This document shows, piece after piece, positions 52,270 through 64,000 of a DNA stretch of 64,000 nucleotides. The notes under the pieces are model-generated. The model ran no database searches. It saw nothing but the letters and a program-made list of their open reading frames with translations, and was not told the origin of the DNA. Source of the stretch: Nereocystis luetkeana (taxonomy: Eukaryota > Sar > Phaeophyceae > Laminariales > Laminariaceae); NCBI GenBank assembly GCA_031213475.1, contig JARUPZ010000020.1, positions 7,225,207 to 7,289,206 on the forward strand, in the 5' to 3' direction. A program made the position numbers and the translations under genes. Each line of letters starts with the position of its first letter. Within the stretch, counting starts at the first letter, position 1.

Positions 52270-52367
52270 TTAACCCTCTTAGGACCCCAGTCCCGTTTTG
52301 GGGGCAAACTACTTATAATTAAAGTGTTTTGTCCCCACTTATGGGAGTGCGGTGCTGAAAGGGTTAA
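52270..52367. mobile_element. TTAA-type MITE with intact TTAA on both sides
   Basis: TTAA (52270-52273), then CCCTCTTAGGACCCCAGTCC, and at the right GGAGTGCGGTGCTGAAAGGG and TTAA (52364-52367). The 90-bp element fits a non-autonomous piggyBac-type transposon. Confidence 0.75.
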
Positions 52368-54204
52368 TAAACGAGAGCTTCCATGATGAGTATCAAAACA
52401 TCGAAATGGCATCGATTCGTTCATTTGTTCATCGGTATCGTATCGCACTCAATTCCGATATCGATACCCAACACGAATACCGGTGCCATCAATGCTCGTC
52501 CCCGTGACCGACTGGCCATTTCAGCCTGGCAGAACACCTGGCTGGTAAATACGGAAATGCCACTCTGCCCCAACAAAAATAGGATCGCTTGTACACTAAC
52601 ATTATAATCCAAACGGTCCTGGTATCTCGGGACGGTGGTAGCAACCAAGCGAGCACCACTACCGACACACCAAGGTAGCAATCACACTTGCAGTAAAACA
52701 CGAAACCCACTAAACCGCCTCGACGAATTCCAAAGCAGTTCTTGAAAACGGGGATAGTGGAAACAAACGTGCAAACGCAGAACGATAGAGCGATGCATCT
52801 TGTGTATGATAAGATCTCGACGAGACGATGTTTTTCCAGAGCGAACGAACGTTTCGTTCGTGTCTCCCTCGTTTAGAATAAATTCGGACAGGAAGTCATC
52901 TCAGGGGCGATGTCATCTTCTATGCTACCATGCAGGGCAACCTACACCCATTAGTAAGTAAAGCCTTCACCTTCGACAAACCCCACCATCCATCTTGATC
53001 TCCACCTCATGGTCTAGATCTTTCGGGGTAATTGATTTGCACGATCGATATCAAATTGACGGATAAGGATGGCACGGCTCGTACCAGGGACCAGGTACAC
53101 GACACGTACGTATTCTACTGCTATAAACGCTTAAGTGTGCTGAGCTCAAGCTATATTGTTACCAATCCGAAGGAGGATTTTTAAAAAGGTACCACAGGTA
53201 CATGCTATTACCCGTTGGGACCAGTATGATACGATTATGATATTACGGCTACATATTTGCCCGTTGGGATCTGTATGATACTGCCGCTTACTGGCACGGT
53301 CATTGTTTGCCCGATGATATCTGTATGATTCGGCTCTTGCTCAAGTTGTGTCACTGCAAATGTAAGATCTCGTATACCAGTATATGAACACAACAAAAAA
53401 ATAAGACGAAGCTGTGAAATCGAAAATTCACTCACAACTCGCATATACTCGTATTAATAATAGTCTTCGCAAGCTTGGTGTGATCATTCGATCGCGCTTT
53501 TTACGGGGTGTGTAGGTTTTCAGCGGTTGACTACAAACCATAAAGTTTTGAAAACAACGGAATCGCTACGAGTACCTACTATTAAAAAGTAGCTGGTATG
53601 CCCATAAAGGCGGCTGCTGTAGTTACGGTATACTCATTGTATACAAGTACATGTACGATAGACGGTTTACACGTACATCTATCGTGATCTGTTGGACGTG
53701 TGTTTGAAATATCAAAACGTTGGAACTCAGAACACCGGTGAGTGTCGAAGAAGGATGGCGCATCGTCCCGCCGATATCAACGGCAACGACCATTCATTAT
53801 AAGACAACCGGACACGAGACACTGGGTGCGCTTAATGTCCATGGGTGGAAATGACGGTGTGAAGTGTGAAGCCCCCTGGGACCCCGAGATATCGACCAAA
53901 ACAATGCTAACTTTGGTGCTACTGACCGCCTGCTTGCAGCAGCAGCGCAAGAGTCCAGCAGTCCGGCTAGAAGGTAGGATGATGTCTCGCTCGTGCCGTA
54001 CGACTCCTTGCATTGTAACTCGGACACCAATTTGTATCACCCCCCCACAATCACGCCGTAACGACTTGCCGCGATCGTCACTCACAACCGTTAAATTGCC
54101 GCTTCGTAGTCCCAAAAGGGAGTTTTAGAATGTCAAAACGCACACACATCAAAACAAACTTACTGGATACCAAAAAAACGTAATCGCATCGTGGGAAACA
54201 CAAA

Positions 54205-54298
54205 ACTCTCGTTAGAACCGCAGTCCCGTTTTGGGGAAAAACCAGTCAAATTTCAAGTAGTTTGTCCCCAAAACGGGACGCGGTTCTGAAGGGGTTAA
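54205..54298. mobile_element. TTAA-type MITE copy, left end short
   Basis: GTTAGAACCGCAGTCCCG at the left is inverted as CGGGACGCGGTTCTGAAGGGG plus TTAA at the right. Confidence 0.7.
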
Positions 54299-54641
54299 CA
54301 AGTAGTACCTGGTGTAAAATACGGGCGGAAAAATCACGTCCATCACATTTATGCTCTTGCTTCCCAGCTCATTGCGGACCAGTAGTCCCCCGTTCGACAA
54401 CCATCTGGACTGAAGACAGTCTCACTCACTGCTGATCGATTTTTATCGTGACTTGATGGGTTTGAGTAAAAGCTGGAATTAAAGGTTATTAATAGGCATC
54501 ACGACAGTTGGGTAGTAAAAGTTGAATTGAAGGTGTTTCGGTAGATACGCCCCACAAGGCTGACTGCACGCACGTTTTTTCCCGACGCACCGTTTAGAGT
54601 TACGTAGTGCGGGTTGAGCTCTGCAGGGGCGAAGGGGTCAT

Positions 54642-54742
54642 AACCCTTAAAAGACCGCAGCCCCGCTTCGGAGACAGACTACATGGAATTTGAGTGTTGT
54701 GCCCCCGAAACGGGACTGCACTCCTATTAATAGAAGGGTTAA
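54642..54742. mobile_element. TTAA-type MITE copy
   Basis: AACCCTTAAAAGACCGCAGC at the left and GACTGCACTCCTATTAATAG plus AAGGGTTAA at the right. A TATTAATA word sits inside the right terminus. Confidence 0.7.
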
Positions 54743-54782
54743 GCCAACACCCCGTCAAAGTGACCATATTAGGAGTAGGAAT

Positions 54783-54880
54783 TGTGGTCCGTCTCGAACG
54801 GGATGCGTGGTCAATCAAACGACTGAGGCAAGCGCCAAATGAGTACGCCCGTCCTCCCCCCCCCCATCCCACCCGCCCCC
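54783..54880 (+). repeat. GGGATGCG repeat with C-rich tail
   Basis: GTCTCGAACGGGATGCGTGG and CAAATGAGTACGCCCG are followed by poly(C). It is closely related to 41830-41925. Confidence 0.65.
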
Positions 54881-54974
54881 CCTCCTATTGATTCGACGCT
54901 GTCATGCATATGGAAGAAAGTCCGCCTTACGAGTCTTGGTAGGATGCAGCTCATCATCATGCGACCCGCCTAGC

Positions 54975-55115
54975 ACCTCACGGCGCTTCGCGCTTGGTGC
55001 AAGCAATGCCTGCCTGGTCGATGATACCCGATGTGCTCCGTCCGGGCATTGTAGGGATGCGGGGGGCCATGGCCATACGACTGCGCCCATGCACGATATG
55101 AGTACACCCGAACCT
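54975..55115 (+). repeat. GGGATGCG-type dispersed repeat
   Basis: GTGCTCCGTCCGGGCATTGT, AGGGATGCGGGGGGCC and CACGATATGAGTACACCC occur in the same order as in 44640-44760. Confidence 0.65.
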
Positions 55116-56004
55116 CCTCCCGGGCGGAGGGGGGTCTGCGGGAGACGCCTCCGGAGGATCCTTTTGGAAGCGCCGTCGGGGTCAAAATATATATTTTCAC
55201 GGTACGTTTGGTACTACAGGTAGGTGTTATTTGGACTACAGGAAGGTGCCATTTGGCGCACGGAAAGTATGATACACCAAAAAGACTACTGTACGAGGAA
55301 GCCTTCTGACACCAAAACACACCGCACCTTTCACAATAATATATTCTATAATGTGATAAGTGCAAGTGTGGTGAGCTTAACCTTACTTGAATCATACCAG
55401 GTACCTGGTACATGCACATGTCACACATACGAACATACCGGTACGATGCAGGGGGGGGAGGGGTATGGCCGAAGAACTCAAATTGCACGCTGGTACAGAT
55501 AGCGGCCCCTCTTTAGTGCCGCTATGCATCGGTCAACAATCACGGCACTATGGCGACAACCGGCACTACTCCGCACACTACTACTGTCACACTGGTTACT
55601 CCCATCGGTGCCAAGCGAGTTCACCGGTATCGAAGAGGGGGGTCGGCACTACCCAACCGGCACTAAATAGGGACCACCACTGCTGCTATACACGGGAAAA
55701 ACGGAAAAAACAAATGTCTTCCCGTCGGTGTGTCCTACTGCTGTACACACGACCCATGATGTCGAGTGCGCCCTCGAACTCGTACGAGGGCTTCTGAGTT
55801 GTGTCGTCGTGTCCTCCCACAACGTCTATTTTTCGGTGGCAACATTGAAATGGACGATATCTACTTGGATGTTCGATACGTTTGAAGTTTTAGACTGCAT
55901 AAAATATCTGGTAATGCACCGCTCTTTGGTAAAGAGGAGAATTGCATCAGCAGTAAGATTCTCGTATTAAATTATATACTTCGTATGTGCGTGTGTGTAT
56001 ATAT

Positions 56005-56044
56005 AGTGGTAGTATTCATGGTAGTATTAAAAGTAGTACTCGTC

Positions 56045-56078
<34 letters not shown>

Positions 56079-56110
56079 AAGTAGTATTAATAGCAGTATT
56101 AATATACCTG
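56005..56110 (+). repeat. (GTA)n microsatellite
   Basis: About fifteen GTA/TAG units are interrupted by TATTAA words. No coding capacity is evident. Confidence 0.85.
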
Positions 56111-58662
56111 GTAGTAGTTTGCACGTACACGAGAGCCATAAAAATATGCCAGAGGAATTAGTATGCAAAACTAGCACAAAAGGTATAAAAAAGAGGCAGA
56201 CAATCTCAGCGCCCCGCGTGGCGGCAACCAGCAGAGCACGAGTATCATATTATTAATAACACATTTTTTTGCATTCGGATTCCGTCCGCTCGAAAGAAAG
56301 TATTACTGAGTATTATACACCACGACCACCAAGAGAAACAGGCAATCAACCTGGAGTATACACGGACGAGTACCCCAGGTATCATAGATGTCACATATCA
56401 CAGCAGCATCATACTCGTATGCTCCAACATGAATGTAGCTCAGAATGTACCGCAGTCAAATTGCGAGATATGACTCCCACACACTCCGAAGTATATACTC
56501 GTAACTCTGAAAACCTACACACCCCATAGAAAGCGCGGTCAAATCTTCACACCAAGCTTGCAAATATGAGTTTTGAGTAATTTTTCGATTTCGCACTTCG
56601 TTCTTTTCCTTTTTTCCCTTCAACAGTAACAGCAGTATCACGTAATGACCATATTACATCGAGTCACAAAAAAAGACTCCCCGGGAAATCATCCAGCAAC
56701 ACAGGCCAGAGGCCAAACCAACAAAAAAAGAGAACGACACGTATATATCATACCTCGCCACCTCGCTATCATATCAAGACTCTGGACGGCAATGTAAGGA
56801 CCATCATGTCACGGAGTTTAAACCCCAACGGTCCTTACAGCAGTTGCCGAAAAACCAAAATTGTTCTGGGTGTAGATACGAGTGATATCATATCAGACTC
56901 AGTGTTGGACGGTACTATACGAAAATAATACCTGGTAATCGATACGTACGATTTTTAGACTCGATATACCGATACTTTTGTTCAGTGTCATCATAAACAG
57001 CACGGGGATGCCAACGGATGATGGAAAATGGAGGGCAAAACACGTTCGATACCATCTACTGTAACAAAAACCGAAACCACTATGTACCGAAATATAAAGA
57101 CCTTAATACTTCTCTTTTGATATAAACGGTCCTGATCTTGCGGAATAGAGTGGTATTCCGATATATCAAAACTTTCCATACGCTATCCTACACTAATCTT
57201 ATCACAATTATTGCTTAATAGAAGGACTGCCGACTGATGTACCCCGTGTCTCTTTCTTTTACGATTACGAATGATCTGACTTTTAAGGCTCCCTGCCGAC
57301 TGTATTGTCTGCTCCAGCCGCGGGAGACAAACACACCAATCATCAAAACGGAGAACGTCGAACTCGGAATTGCGCATCGAGAGAGCGACTATCGTATTTT
57401 GCAGCACATATCGTAAGCAACGTTGTACGAGTGCCCGAAAGTACTGACTACTGCTGTACGTCGAGGTCGGTTCCATGTCACTTGCCAGAAAAGTCGTAGT
57501 ATTAAAATACATTTGGTTTGGTGCAAGCGGTAGCAACGGCGTACCGACTGCTATTGATTACGTTTACCAGGTACAACTTATTCTATACGATGAGGTATTC
57601 ATAGTGTACCAGGACTATTTAGTAATTAATACTTCATTCAGCAGTAATTAATCTCTTAGGGCTGTTCCGATACCACACCCGGTGAAAGCACGAAAATTGC
57701 GACCAGGGCCAAGAGACTGTTGCATTGATGAGAGTTTTACAAACAGCAGCAGCATCACACTCGAATAGAGTGCGATACGACCGCATGGATGCATCGACAC
57801 AAGCCAAAACCGAAAGAATCCGATACCGGTATATCGGAAGAACATATATCGTACACATTGCAAACGCAACGACATCGATAATATCCGCGTAACCTATATC
57901 GCAAGATGAGCATATTATTAATAGCAATTAACGCAGGAACACCGGTATGTATTCATACAGTTCGTGTATACGAGATGTGTTGCATGGAATGGGAGGGGAG
58001 TAGGCCAGCGGGGGCCAGGCGGGAAACCATTTTCTTGTATGTAGGTGGTCCCCTGAAAATCGTTAGTTTATCGTATTCTGATCGGCCGAAAGTCGTTTTA
58101 TTAGTTTTTTTTCTACCAATTTTTCGCCGCACTCTCCGCTACTGCAAGAAGCACATCACGCAGCAGCGCCGCGCGTGCAGCCGTATGCAAGATACAAGTG
58201 GCAACATGCCGTGAACGCTCATAAAAACCTCGATGTGAGGCAGCACCAGACACACACCCCAAGGCCAGGGGCACAGACCACAGAGTTATTAATAGTATAG
58301 AGGAAGAAGCTGCGCTGGCCGAAATCTGGGGGCCCGTGCGGGCAAGAAAATATACGAGCATGTAATCAAATCATTATAACGACACGCGGCACACACACTG
58401 GTTGGACTTGTACGAGTACAGAGGCTACCTGCTGTTGTTGCCGTTGCTGCTGCAGCGTGTCGCCGTACGGTTCAGGGGCCATCGGAAGGGGGGGGCGTCG
58501 CGTAATGCCGGGCGGAGCGCACAATTGAGGAAGAAGGAAGTACCTGGTAGGGGAATTTAATACCAAGTACCTGGTACGTATCAACGTACGACCACCCACT
58601 CTGCGGAATTGTACCGACTGTTGGGCTATATATAGATACCAGGTAGGATCATTAAGGGGTCC

Positions 58663-58769
58663 TTAAGCCCTTTAGAACTCCAGTCCCGTTTTGGGGAAAA
58701 TCTAGTCAAACTCCAAGTAATGTTCCCCCAATTGTCCCCAAGACGAGAATGCAGTCCTAAAAGGGTTAA
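58663..58769. mobile_element. TTAA-type MITE with intact TTAA on both sides
   Basis: TTAA (58663-58666), then GCCCTTTAGAACTCCAGTCC, and at the right AATGCAGTCCTAAAAGGG plus TTAA (58766-58769). The element is 99 bp. Confidence 0.75.
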
Positions 58770-59569
58770 ACTTACGTCCAGGGTGGTGCGTGGTGCGTAT
58801 CGTTCAGCCGCGTGAATGACGTGATACTGGGGCCTTAATAACTAATGTGCTCCAACGATCAGAGTTGATTTTAACACCCTTGATAGTTCTTGACGCTACA
58901 GAGTGCATTTCGAATGAGTGTATTTACAAGGCGAGGTTTCCTTATTAAGCGCTCGCGGTAGCGTCGCTGCAGAGGGGATTTTCACGGGACAAAATATGCA
59001 GAAACCTCGAAACTTTTCAGCCATCAGCCACCCGTATCGAAACTACCTCCGCAAGCCTTGGATTTTTTTTTTTTTGTTCCCCCCTATGCCCAATCCCCTC
59101 CATTGAAAGGGTGCCAGGGAGGATGTATCCCCAGAGCGATCACGGCGGTGTCTGATTCGAACACAGAAAATGTATATGAATAGTATAAAATGGCTTACCG
59201 TACGAGTATACACAGACAAATACTGCAACAACAAAACAACAATACTCGTAGCACGGTATTTATTGATACCATGTTTATCACAGCAAAGATTCGTACCACG
59301 TGTACGTAGCAAATATGGACCACAGGTAGAGCGTCAGTCGACTAATAATAATGCAGAATAAAACCAGTATTATTAATAGAGCAATACGAAGTTTTCGCCT
59401 GTCCAGGCACCCTTGTGACGAAAAAGCAACCACTATTAATACCAGAATGATACAACCACTACACTTAGTAGGACTGCTGTGAGTTGGCTGCATTTCCCGG
59501 ACGACCAAGCCAGCAAACTACAGCAGAATTGATCATGTTTTAGTCGACTAGTAGTCGGCTGGAGCTATA

Positions 59570-59914
59570 GCCGGTCGCCCCGGTGGTTCAAGTGGTTAAC
59601 CTCGAATTCTACTTGTTTGAGTCCTGGGTTCGAGCCCCAGGAGGGTCGGACTTTGACTTTATTTGCAAAAATAAAAAAAGGGATTCAATTGTTGAGAGCG
59701 CCTTGCAGCGTGGGTAGGCACAATTCGATGCGAGTCGACGAGGGAAGAAAAGGCTGAAATCTTCTCGCGATAAAAAATGAAGGCACGCACCGTAGCGGGA
59801 AGGGGGGAGAAGAGCCTGCTATGTGACCCCGGATCTGAGTTACGAGTTGGAAGGAGAGAGAGAAGAAGATGTGCGAAGATAATGAATGGGATGAAAAAAA
59901 AAAAAAAAAAAAAA
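59570..59914 (+). mobile_element. tRNA-derived SINE, near-full copy (345 bp)
   Basis: The head carries a Pol III A box, TGGTTCAAGTGG (59584-59595), and a B box, GGTTCGAGCC (59627-59636), 31 bp apart as in tRNAs. A 240-bp unrelated body and a 21-bp poly(A) tail follow. A second copy is inverted at 63621-63964 and is about 95% or more identical by eye. No target duplication could be defined. It is non-coding and would need a LINE for mobility (family knowledge). Confidence 0.8.
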
Positions 59915-61644
59915 TGTCTTCCATGTCGAAATACTCGTATTACTGCTGTATACTGGTATAAGTACTACTGCTGCTGTAGTAGTACCGGCCCCGCATATGA
60001 TACTGATAAGAGCGTTAAAAATAATAGTACCAGGTAACTCACAAGAAAGTGAGCCTGAAAAAATGAAACAAAATGAAAGGTCTCAGCCTGCTGCTGTACC
60101 ATGTAGTAGTCAGTAGTCAGTGAAGTGCCTACCAGGTATGTTGCCTCGTTCCTGTCGATGGCCTGGGCCCTGGGTCCAAGGCACCATTCATTGTGCAACT
60201 CTTCGAGTAGAAAACACGTTTTCTCGAGGACCAAAAGTAAGCGCAACATAATAATTTGAATTTTCGCGCGCGCCCACAATAAGAAAGTCAGCCAAACCCC
60301 GCCGTTCTCGACAAAGGGACAGCTGCATATAATCCTGGTAGGAGAAACGCCACCAGCCAGGTATTGCCATTGACACCGGCACCGGCGATAGCTCTATCTC
60401 CTTCTCTGAGCGAGTGGTCTCATGGGGAAACGCACGTCAGACAAGACAACCAAAAAAGCCTTGCAAAAAGAGTAGGGTTGTCCCCCAGATTGTTATGGGA
60501 CCTCTGCAAAATGGAACCCAAATAGTCGGATAGTTAGCACCGCTGCAACTCACTATGAATACCAAGCTGGCGGGTTAGAGTCAAGCAGCTCACAGCTCTA
60601 CCAGGTACCAATTAGTGTAGGGGACTTGCCTTTCACGGATGTCGGCCAAGGGGCGACAATACAATAGTAGTGTGGTCAACCGATTTTTTTTCTCGAAAGC
60701 ATCTGATATGTACCTGGCACAGAGTATACACCAGTACGTACGTACCAGGCACGTACATAAAGTCCCAAGTACCAGGTAGCTCGAATGATGTTCGTAAGTA
60801 TCATACCTGGTATGCTGCGATACGTGTGAGATGGGTGTAACTCGTTAATCTTACAATACACAAGCAGCAATCAGCATCAGCAAGCCGGTATTTGCGTGTA
60901 CATGAGGCGCAGACTGCTGTTCTTCAAAACCTCTTCAAGAAGGCGATGACAACAATAACAATCCAAGGCTTTCATCCGTGGCGCGTTTCAACGGAAGTTA
61001 CGGGGCAGAAAGGAGCCAGCAACCGCCTTGGGAATCGTATAGCAAGGCCCCCGCAAATTCGACCACTGATCAACCACCCCCTGCCTCCAAACCCACCGCA
61101 CCCGGCGCCGTCGGAAGGCCGGAGCCAACCCACCCAAGGTCGTGGTGGTGGTGACGGTGGTGGTCTCGCATTTTGACTACAGCAGTAGGGAAAAAAATGA
61201 AGCGTGAACTTGTCGTGATGAAGGGGATTTTGATTTGAGCGCTTCTTGCAATGGCTGTGCATGAGAGTTCAAGAGAGGCTACTGCTGTGCACCTTGTGGT
61301 GGTCGTGGTGAAAACGACACACGGAAGAAAACAAATCAATCTATATACACACTCTTCTCCTATTGAAGTTTTTTCACGGCAATTCTCTCACGTTGTTGCG
61401 TGGTACTGCTACAGAACAGCGTCATCCATAGCAACTGGCTGGCAGCTGTCAAGAGAGTGGGACGCGCCGCACACAAAATTAACCAACACAACAGAAGGAC
61501 CAAACCCCAAAACCCCGTGCGAGAGAACAGCGGGAAAATAGCAACTGGAACTACTGTACATACCTGGTAGAAAATACTCCACCACACGGCAAAGCCCGCA
61601 CACAGACACACAAGCGTACACAAGCAACACGGACACGCGTGTAC

Positions 61645-62208
61645 CTGGAGAGCTCTCTTCGACACGCCGGGGCTGATGAGCCTCGCCCCCACTCTCCCAA
61701 GCCTCCCAGAAATAGACGAGGCCCACGATGACGACCACGAGGCTGATAGCGACGACGACGCCGACGCAAATTTAGGGCCGTTCCTGGCACCCAAACCGGC
61801 TTCTGCCTCTCTCACGCCATCAATGTTGTCGTTGTGGGAAATTTCGGCTGCGAACGCGGAGCATTCTCCTTCTCCTGCCTGCGATGCGCGAGGGCCGAGG
61901 GCGGCACCTGCGGGTCCAGATGGGGGGGATGTCGCGGTTGATGATGATGATGTCGCTGCGGTTGCTGCTGCAGCCGCCGCCGCTGCTGCCGCAACCGCTG
62001 TGGATGACATTGTTGCTGGGGGAGGCAGGCACCCGGGGGCGCTGAAGAACTGTCTGAAATTGTTGTTTTCGTCGCTTTGGAGCGCGGACGCCAGGGCGCT
62101 CGACGACGAGTCGTCCATCGCCATGAAAGCGGCTGGGGACGGCGATGGCTTGGTTTCACGCGTTGCGAAAGCTGGACCGTTTGTTCTCGGGGTCCGTGTT
62201 TCCATTCG
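61645..62208 (-). CDS. Candidate exon of an unplaced minus-strand gene
   Basis: A good acceptor (TGTCCCTCATATCCCGCAG) and a donor (CAG|GTACAC) bound 188 codons in phase 0 at both ends. The frame has RMETRTPRTNGPAFATRETK, an Ala12-type run near 61965-61995 and LGARNGPKFASASSSLSASW. The Ser/Ala-rich composition matches the homopeptide style of the other genes. Neighbouring exons were not established; a continuation near 61190-60990 and a start near 62910 are speculative. Confidence 0.35.
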
Positions 62209-63620
62209 CTGCGGGATATGAGGGACAGCAAAGCAGGGGGCTATTCTGAGCACGTGTTGTTGGGTGGTGAGGTGGAGGGAACGGTGAGGCGGTGGGACGA
62301 AGCGGAAGGGACCAGAGGGGCGAAGCAGGAAGACAAAAGATTTGTTTTTTAGATTTTGTTGGGCTTTCTAGGAAGAAAGGGTGCATCGAACAGAAACTAG
62401 CATGCACCGCTCTGCAAGGCGGAGGTTTGAGCAAGGGGAGGCGCCAGCAGCGCGACGTAATGACCCTCGCAGAGGGAAACTGGCTTCCCGCGTATTGAGC
62501 GGCGCAGTCCGGGATGGCGGCAGGACGAATCGGCTCGTTTGAATTCCAGTGTTTCTTGCCACACCCCCAAGGGCAAAAAAAGACAAATCTAGTCAGACGG
62601 TCTCGCGGAGCTGCGGCCGATATGCTGACGTCAAGCAGCACCCCAACGGGCATCTAAGACACAGGGCTGCGGCAGGAAAAAAGGTGTATCGCCCCCTGAT
62701 CCGTCATCGCTAACTCTCCTCTCACCTTCGTCGAAGCAAAGCTGTGAAATATTACGGCTGAATGGCAAGAAGACAACATGTGAGAGAGATGACAGGCGTT
62801 TCGGGGGAGGGGACAGAACTGGCAAAAAAACACCCGAAATCACTTCAATGCTCCAACGCAACCCACCACTGAGGCCTCTTCAAATGGTTACCTCTATCGA
62901 CCGCCATGGTCCCGGCCACACCGAGGTGAGCGCCAAGGAAGGGGCCTGCTTGGGTTGTGTTGATGAATAGCCGAGAAAAGTCAAGGAAGTGCTGTTATGC
63001 AGTGTGTCCCCGACCTGGAGTGACTCTTTGCTTTGCTTCCTTCCGAGTCATCCCTGCCATCTCTCTAGTCACGCGCGTTCTGAAGGTCCGCTCACAGTCT
63101 CGTCAGCCCACCCACTAAGGGTGCTAGTGCACACCATACCATGTCAGTCGTTTCCCTGTGTTCCACCTCCGATGGCTCCCGTTAGTTCTCGGTATCCCCG
63201 TCTTCCGAAAAAATCACTATTAATATAATACTCTCAGACAACTCTGCTGTCTGGGAGAGGTGTACGTACCCCTGAGGGGGTCAGACTCCAAAAGCATCAA
63301 CGAAGGAAAAGTTGCTGGTACGGCAGGATGTACTCTCTTGGCATCGCACGAACCCTGGGTCGCATCCGACCTATGAATAGAGCACCCCTTTTCATGAGCT
63401 CCACATCACCACGCGTGCGCCGTGCATCGATCCCGCCCCTACCCTGGCTACGGCCGAGAGTGCCGCCGGCACGCCGACGTCTGCCGCCATAGACCTTTTT
63501 TCCATGACAAAAAAAGTAGGCGGAACCTGTCTGAAACAAGAAGAAAAGACGTGACTGCAGCTATTAAATACAGAATACGAGTACAGCAGCAGTGTAGTAC
63601 CTCGTACTCGTATTACGTAA
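62209..63620. other. Stretch without a confident gene
   Basis: A minus-strand ATG in strong context (GACCATGGCG) near 62912-62910 is followed five codons later by a donor-like GTAACC. A 16-bp block with acceptor TTTCACAG and donor GTGAGA lies near 62727-62742. These could be the 5' end of the gene at 61645, but they are too small to call. Confidence 0.25.
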
Positions 63621-63964
63621 TTTTTTTTTTTTTTTTTTTTCTCATCCCATTCATTATCTTCGCACATCTTCTTCTCTCTCTCCTTCCGACTCGTAACTTA
63701 GATCCGGGGACACGTAGCAGGCTCTTCTCCCCCCTTCCCGCTACGGTACGTGCCTTCATTTTTATCGCGAGAAGATTTCAGCCTTTTCTTCCCTCGTCGA
63801 CTCGCATCGAATTGTGCCTACCCACGCTGCAAGGCGCTCTCAACAATTGAATCCCTTTTTTATTTTTGCAAATAAAGTCAAAGTCCGACCCTCCTGGGGC
63901 TCGAACCCAGGACTCAAACAAGTAGGATTCGAGGTTAACCACTTGAACCACCGGGGCGACCGGC
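63621..63964 (-). mobile_element. tRNA-derived SINE, near-full inverted copy (344 bp)
   Basis: The poly(T) run at 63621-63640 is the tail. The head with B and A boxes lies at 63964-63880 on the minus strand. Its sequence is almost the same as the copy at 59570, so the family was probably active recently. Confidence 0.8.
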
Positions 63965-64000
63965 TAATGGAATTGCGTAGCCCACCAGTACTATGCAGCA

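Larger units (their letters stand above)
46573..61644. other. Large repeat-rich region with no confident gene
   Basis: All open frames are short and carry no recognisable motif. The region is built of MITEs, a SINE, short dispersed repeats and microsatellites, and is AT-richer than the gene blocks. The longest frames (53742-54128 plus, 53777-54115 minus, 57183-57536 minus) overlap each other or lack splice context and are not called. Confidence 0.5.

Noticed and set aside
53742-54128. 128-codon plus frame and its 113-codon minus partner
   Set aside because: The two overlap on opposite strands, carry no motif, lack splice context and sit in a repeat landscape.
59570-59650. tRNA gene (A and B boxes with a GTTCGA loop)
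   Set aside because: The acceptor stem does not pair well, and the same head occurs in the inverted copy at 63964 joined to the same unrelated body and a poly(A) tail. It is a SINE head.
1-64000. Retroviral, LTR or giant-virus insert
   Set aside because: No reverse transcriptase, integrase, capsid-like or viral replication motif was noticed, and no long terminal direct repeats were seen.

Overview
The window is nuclear DNA of an intron-rich eukaryote, most likely a stramenopile and quite possibly a brown alga (inference only; no marker gene is present). The grounds are GC-rich GT-AG-spliced exons with many homopeptide runs, introns and spacers full of minisatellites, poly(G)/poly(C) tracts and tiny transposon copies, and two protein architectures that are unusual outside large protist and algal genomes.

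Left part (about 0.7-24.5 kb, plus strand): thirteen exon blocks can be chained with matching splice phases into one open frame of 3,952 codons plus a TAG stop at 24542-24544. The 5' end lies to the left of the window or in its first 0.7 kb. The predicted protein has a Tudor-like strand motif, at least one WD40 blade, a long alpha-helical section containing a degenerate protein kinase-like domain (pseudokinase) and an EF-hand-like loop, an alpha-helical (ARM/HEAT-like) section of about 1,000 residues, low-complexity linkers and a C-terminal EF-hand pair. It may be one giant scaffold gene or two or three adjacent genes; the phase consistency favours one.

Middle part (about 28.5-46.6 kb, minus strand, convergent with the first gene): a second multi-exon gene encodes a protein with two FHA phosphopeptide-binding domains followed by a PP2C-type protein phosphatase catalytic domain. 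All the classical PP2C metal-binding motifs are visible. The catalytic domain is interrupted by two large low-complexity insertions, and several introns contain tandem copies of their own splice-site regions. Eleven exons join in phase to 1,263 residues; the true N-terminus is unresolved.

The 4-kb convergent spacer (24.5-28.5 kb) and the right part (about 46.6-61 kb) look non-coding. The right part is a repeat landscape: TTAA-flanked piggyBac-type MITEs, TA-flanked MITEs, a tRNA-derived SINE with two near-full copies, several short dispersed repeats, and a striking excess of the words TACCAGGTA, TATTAATA and TACTGCTGTA. At 61.6-62.9 kb there is weak evidence for a minus-strand gene. No rRNA, true tRNA, CRISPR, viral or LTR element was recognised.
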